Shown here in pieces: positions 61,949 to 64,000 of a stretch of 64,000 nucleotides of DNA; the stretch's first letter is position 1; each line of letters opens with the position of its first letter. Location: positions 62,001-126,000 of the forward strand of contig NZ_JBHSFQ010000017.1 of assembly GCF_042653925.1 (NCBI RefSeq). The letters run 5' to 3'. Origin of the DNA: Nocardiopsis_B mangrovi (lineage in GTDB: Bacteria; Actinomycetota; Actinomycetes; Streptosporangiales; Streptosporangiaceae). The notes beneath the pieces were generated by a model, which was not told the origin of the DNA, made no database searches, and saw only the letters and a list, made by a program, of their open reading frames with translations. The position numbers and the translations under genes are program-made.

Positions 61949-63226
61949 GTGACACCCCGCTCCCCTCTGCGCTGGTCTCGCCGGCCGGCCGTGGTGTGCG
62001 CCGCGACCGCGCTGCTCGCGGCGTCGGCGTGCACCAGCGGCGAGAGCGACCTCGCAGGTGAGGACGCCGGCTCGACCGATCCGGCGGTCCTGTCCATCAC
62101 GCCCGAGGACGGTACCGACGAGATCCGCCCGAACGAGCCGATCACCGTCACCGCCGAATCCGGCACGATCACCGACGTCACGGTGGAGCAGGCGGGCGGG
62201 TCCGGTGAGAGCCTGCCGATGACGGGGACCCTCAACGGCGACGAGAACGAGTGGGTCAGCGACTGGACGCTGGTTCCGGGTGCCGACGTCGTCGTCACCG
62301 CCACCGGCGAGAACGGTGCGGGCGAGGCCACCGAGGTGGTCAGCCAGTTCACCACCCTTGAGGCCACCGAAGGCCGGCGGCTGGAGTTCAAGGCCGACAC
62401 CGTCGAGCAGCAGCTGCTCACCGACGGCCCCGTGGGCGTGGGCATGCCGATCATGATCGACTTCGACATGCCGGTCGAGAACCGCGAGCAGGTCGAGGCC
62501 GCTATGGAGGTCACCTCGGAGAAGCCGGCCCAGGGTGCCTGGAACTGGTTCGGCGACAAGCGCGCGGTGTTCCGCACCGAGGACTACTGGGAGCCGAACC
62601 AGACGGTCACCGTCGACCTGCACCTGGCCGGGGTCGAGGCATCCGACGGCGTGTACGGCGTCGAGGACACGTCCATCGAGTTCGAGGTCGGGCGCTCCCA
62701 GATCACCGACATCGACGAGGACGAGTCGCACATGGTGGTCGAGTCCGACGGCGAGACCGTCAAGGAGTTCCCGGTCAGCCTGGGCATGGCCACCACCCGC
62801 GCCTACACCACGACCAGCGGCGTACACCTGACCATGGGCAAGTTCACGAACTTCCGCATGAGCAACGACACCATGGGCGTCCCCAAGGACTCCCCGGAGT
62901 GGTACGAGGAGTACGTCGCCCACGCGGTGCAGATCTCGAACTCCGGCGAGTTCCTGCACACGGCCGACTGGAACTACCAGCTGGGCGAGGCCAACACGAG
63001 CCACGGCTGCGTCAACATGAGCGTCGAGGACTCGCAGTGGTTCTACGACAACAGCCTGCCCGGCGACCCCGTCCTCATCACCGGCACCGACCGTGAGCTT
63101 GAGGTCGACAACGGCTGGGGCTTCTGGCAGCGGTCCTGGGACGACTGGGTGGCCGAGAGCGCGGTCGGCGAAGCGGACGACACCGGCGAGGCCGGCGTCC
63201 CGGGCTCCCCGCACATCGCGGAGTGA
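61949..63226 (+). CDS. L,D-transpeptidase lipoprotein with Ig-like domains (LdtMt2-like)
   Basis: The 425-residue product has a signal with lipobox LAASACTS (Cys28), two Ig-like domains (residues 45-140 ITPEDGTDEIRPNEPITVTA; 145-245) and a YkuD catalytic domain. The active site is complete: EFLHTADWNYQLGEANTSHG with His337 and His352, and HGCVNMS with Cys354. The order matches mycobacterial LdtMt2, which makes 3-3 cross-links in peptidoglycan on the outer face of the membrane. The GTG at 61949 follows TGGAGGTCCCAC. A perfect 17-bp hairpin ends the gene. It is the second L,D-transpeptidase within 12 kb. Confidence 0.95.
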   Translation: MTPRSPLRWSRRPAVVCAATALLAASACTSGESDLAGEDAGSTDPAVLSITPEDGTDEIRPNEPITVTAESGTITDVTVEQAGGSGESLPMTGTLNGDENEWVSDWTLVPGADVVVTATGENGAGEATEVVSQFTTLEATEGRRLEFKADTVEQQLLTDGPVGVGMPIMIDFDMPVENREQVEAAMEVTSEKPAQGAWNWFGDKRAVFRTEDYWEPNQTVTVDLHLAGVEASDGVYGVEDTSIEFEVGRSQITDIDEDESHMVVESDGETVKEFPVSLGMATTRAYTTTSGVHLTMGKFTNFRMSNDTMGVPKDSPEWYEEYVAHAVQISNSGEFLHTADWNYQLGEANTSHGCVNMSVEDSQWFYDNSLPGDPVLITGTDRELEVDNGWGFWQRSWDDWVAESAVGEADDTGEAGVPGSPHIAE

Positions 63227-63265
63227 TCCCGCTCCGGGGTGATCGGCCCCGGCTCTGACGCGAAG

Positions 63266-63302
63266 CGAATGGCCGCCGCCCCTAAGGGGCGGCGGCCATT
63301 CG
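63266..63302 (+). terminator. Strong perfect stem-loop after the L,D-transpeptidase gene
   Basis: CGAATGGCCGCCGCCCC and GGGGCGGCGGCCATTCG pair over 17 bases around TAA, 39 bases beyond the stop codon. It is the clearest terminator in the window. Confidence 0.85.
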
Positions 63303-63593
63303 CGTTCGGCGGCCCCGGACCACGGGGGGCGTCCTCGGGGTGTGCGTCGAGGAAACCCCCACAGTTCCCTCGACGCCCGGCGTCGAGAACCGCCCACCCC
63401 GCCGTCCGGGGCCTTTCTCAACTCCCACCATGGGTGGGAGCGGCCCCGAGCAGGGGACACACATCCGGGCCGCGCCCCGGGAACCCCCACAGTCCCCAGG
63501 ACACCGCTCTCTTCGGACGGGTCACCTGCCGCTCGGGGCCGACGTGCGTCCCGCCGCGTGCGGAGGCCGACGGGACGCACGGCTCAGGTGGCG
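63303..63593. other. Non-coding region with repeated motif
   Basis: About 290 bases between convergent genes contain no gene. ACCCCCACAGT occurs twice (near 63353 and 63484), each flanked by GGAA before and TYCC after. The hairpin CTCCCACC-ATG-GGTGGGAG lies at 63422-63440. Confidence 0.5.
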
Positions 63594-64000
63594 TCAGAGA
63601 GCGGGGGTGCCGATCCCGTTCACGACGTCGAGGACGCCCGTGGCGCCCGCGCCGCTCGCCACGCCCCGCACCACGTCCGCGGTCGCGGCCTCGGTGTCGA
63701 TGGCGCTCAGCTCACCGGCGAGGTCGGGCTGCGCGGGGACCGCGGCCGGCTGGGACTGGCCGACGGTGTCGACGCTCTCGTCCACCTGCGGGGCGCCGCC
63801 GATGACCGGCAGCTCGGTGGTGTCGAGGCCGTGGACCGTGACCCGGGTGTCCGGCTGGTGCTCCTCCAGGTGGGAGGAGACGCCCTCGCTGACACCGTCG
63901 GCGACACCCGAGGTGAGGGAGCCGGTCACGGTGCCCGCCGCGTCGCCGGCCTCACCGGCGACGCGCGGCAGGAGGATGCGGGTGGCCTCGGGGGTCTTCC
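63594..64000 (-). CDS. Hypothetical protein, 5' end beyond the window
   Basis: The frame is open to the right edge, so only the last 134 or so residues are visible (…KTPEATRILLPRVAGEAGDA, then VTVHGLDTTELPVIGGAPQV and QSQPAAVPAQPDLAGELSAI). The composition (Ala, Val, Gly, Thr, Asp, no Cys) suggests a secreted or surface-exposed protein, but the signal peptide would be outside the window. The leftward direction and stop at 63594 are clear. I do not recognise a family. Confidence 0.6.
   Translation of the reverse strand, partial: KTPEATRILLPRVAGEAGDAAGTVTGSLTSGVADGVSEGVSSHLEEHQPDTRVTVHGLDTTELPVIGGAPQVDESVDTVGQSQPAAVPAQPDLAGELSAIDTEAATADVVRGVASGAGATGVLDVVNGIGTPAL

Overview
The window is GC-rich chromosomal DNA from a filamentous actinomycete, most likely of the Nocardiopsis/Streptomonospora group. 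Supporting signs are the strong codon bias, frequent GTG starts, an Lsr2 nucleoid protein, a two-component pair resembling CseB/CseC, and a secreted serine protease (57951-59078) whose mature part closely resembles the Nocardiopsis alkaline proteases. I saw no insertion sequence, integrase, prophage, CRISPR array or rRNA. One tRNA-Ser gene is present.

Layout. 1-7.2 kb: an ECF-type sigma factor fused to a zinc-finger anti-sigma segment, a membrane helix and a large surface domain, divergent from a degenerate GGDEF protein; then a small hydrolase, cutA, pyrE and a four-copy array of 105-bp tandem repeats. 7.5-18.8 kb: core metabolism (class II aldolase, DUF3151, purA, purD, purB, purC). Between purD and purB lies a 3.5-kb accessory islet: a small protein, a DUF6879-type protein, a 19-residue micro-ORF that copies the DUF6879 C-terminus, and an NB-ARC/TPR STAND ATPase. 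19-28.4 kb: a MurA that keeps the catalytic Cys, a regulator with a cyclase-like domain, an aromatic/histidinol-phosphate aminotransferase, a lipoprotein, an AAA ATPase with a perfect actinobacterial LexA (SOS) box, and a MauE membrane protein coupled to a Cys-rich protein. 28.8-32.1 kb: a SigE-family sigma factor, tRNA-Ser(GCU), a NarL-type two-component system and a small membrane protein.

32.1-39.1 kb is a tryptophan-to-anthranilate (kynurenine) locus. A LysR regulator and a probable kynurenine formamidase are divergent from an M20 peptidase, a transporter pseudogene, tryptophan 2,3-dioxygenase and kynureninase. 39.2-47.4 kb: a MinD-like ATPase, Lsr2, a TetR/DHFR-like pair, an MHS transporter, a lactate permease and a cytoplasmic BtuF-like protein.

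47.85-50.86 kb is the most promising undescribed system. A 76-residue peptide gene is followed by three tightly coupled genes (an unknown protein, an alpha-helical protein possibly of the DUF6895 family, and a serine hydrolase of the beta-lactamase fold without a signal peptide), ending at a strong hairpin. It looks like a compact peptide or natural-product maturation operon, but no function is proven.

51.1-64 kb is envelope-centred: a small exported Pro-rich protein, two L,D-transpeptidase lipoproteins, the CseB/CseC-like pair, small membrane proteins, the secreted protease, a GlsB/YeaQ protein and a LytR-CpsA-Psr ligase. The last gene runs off the right edge.
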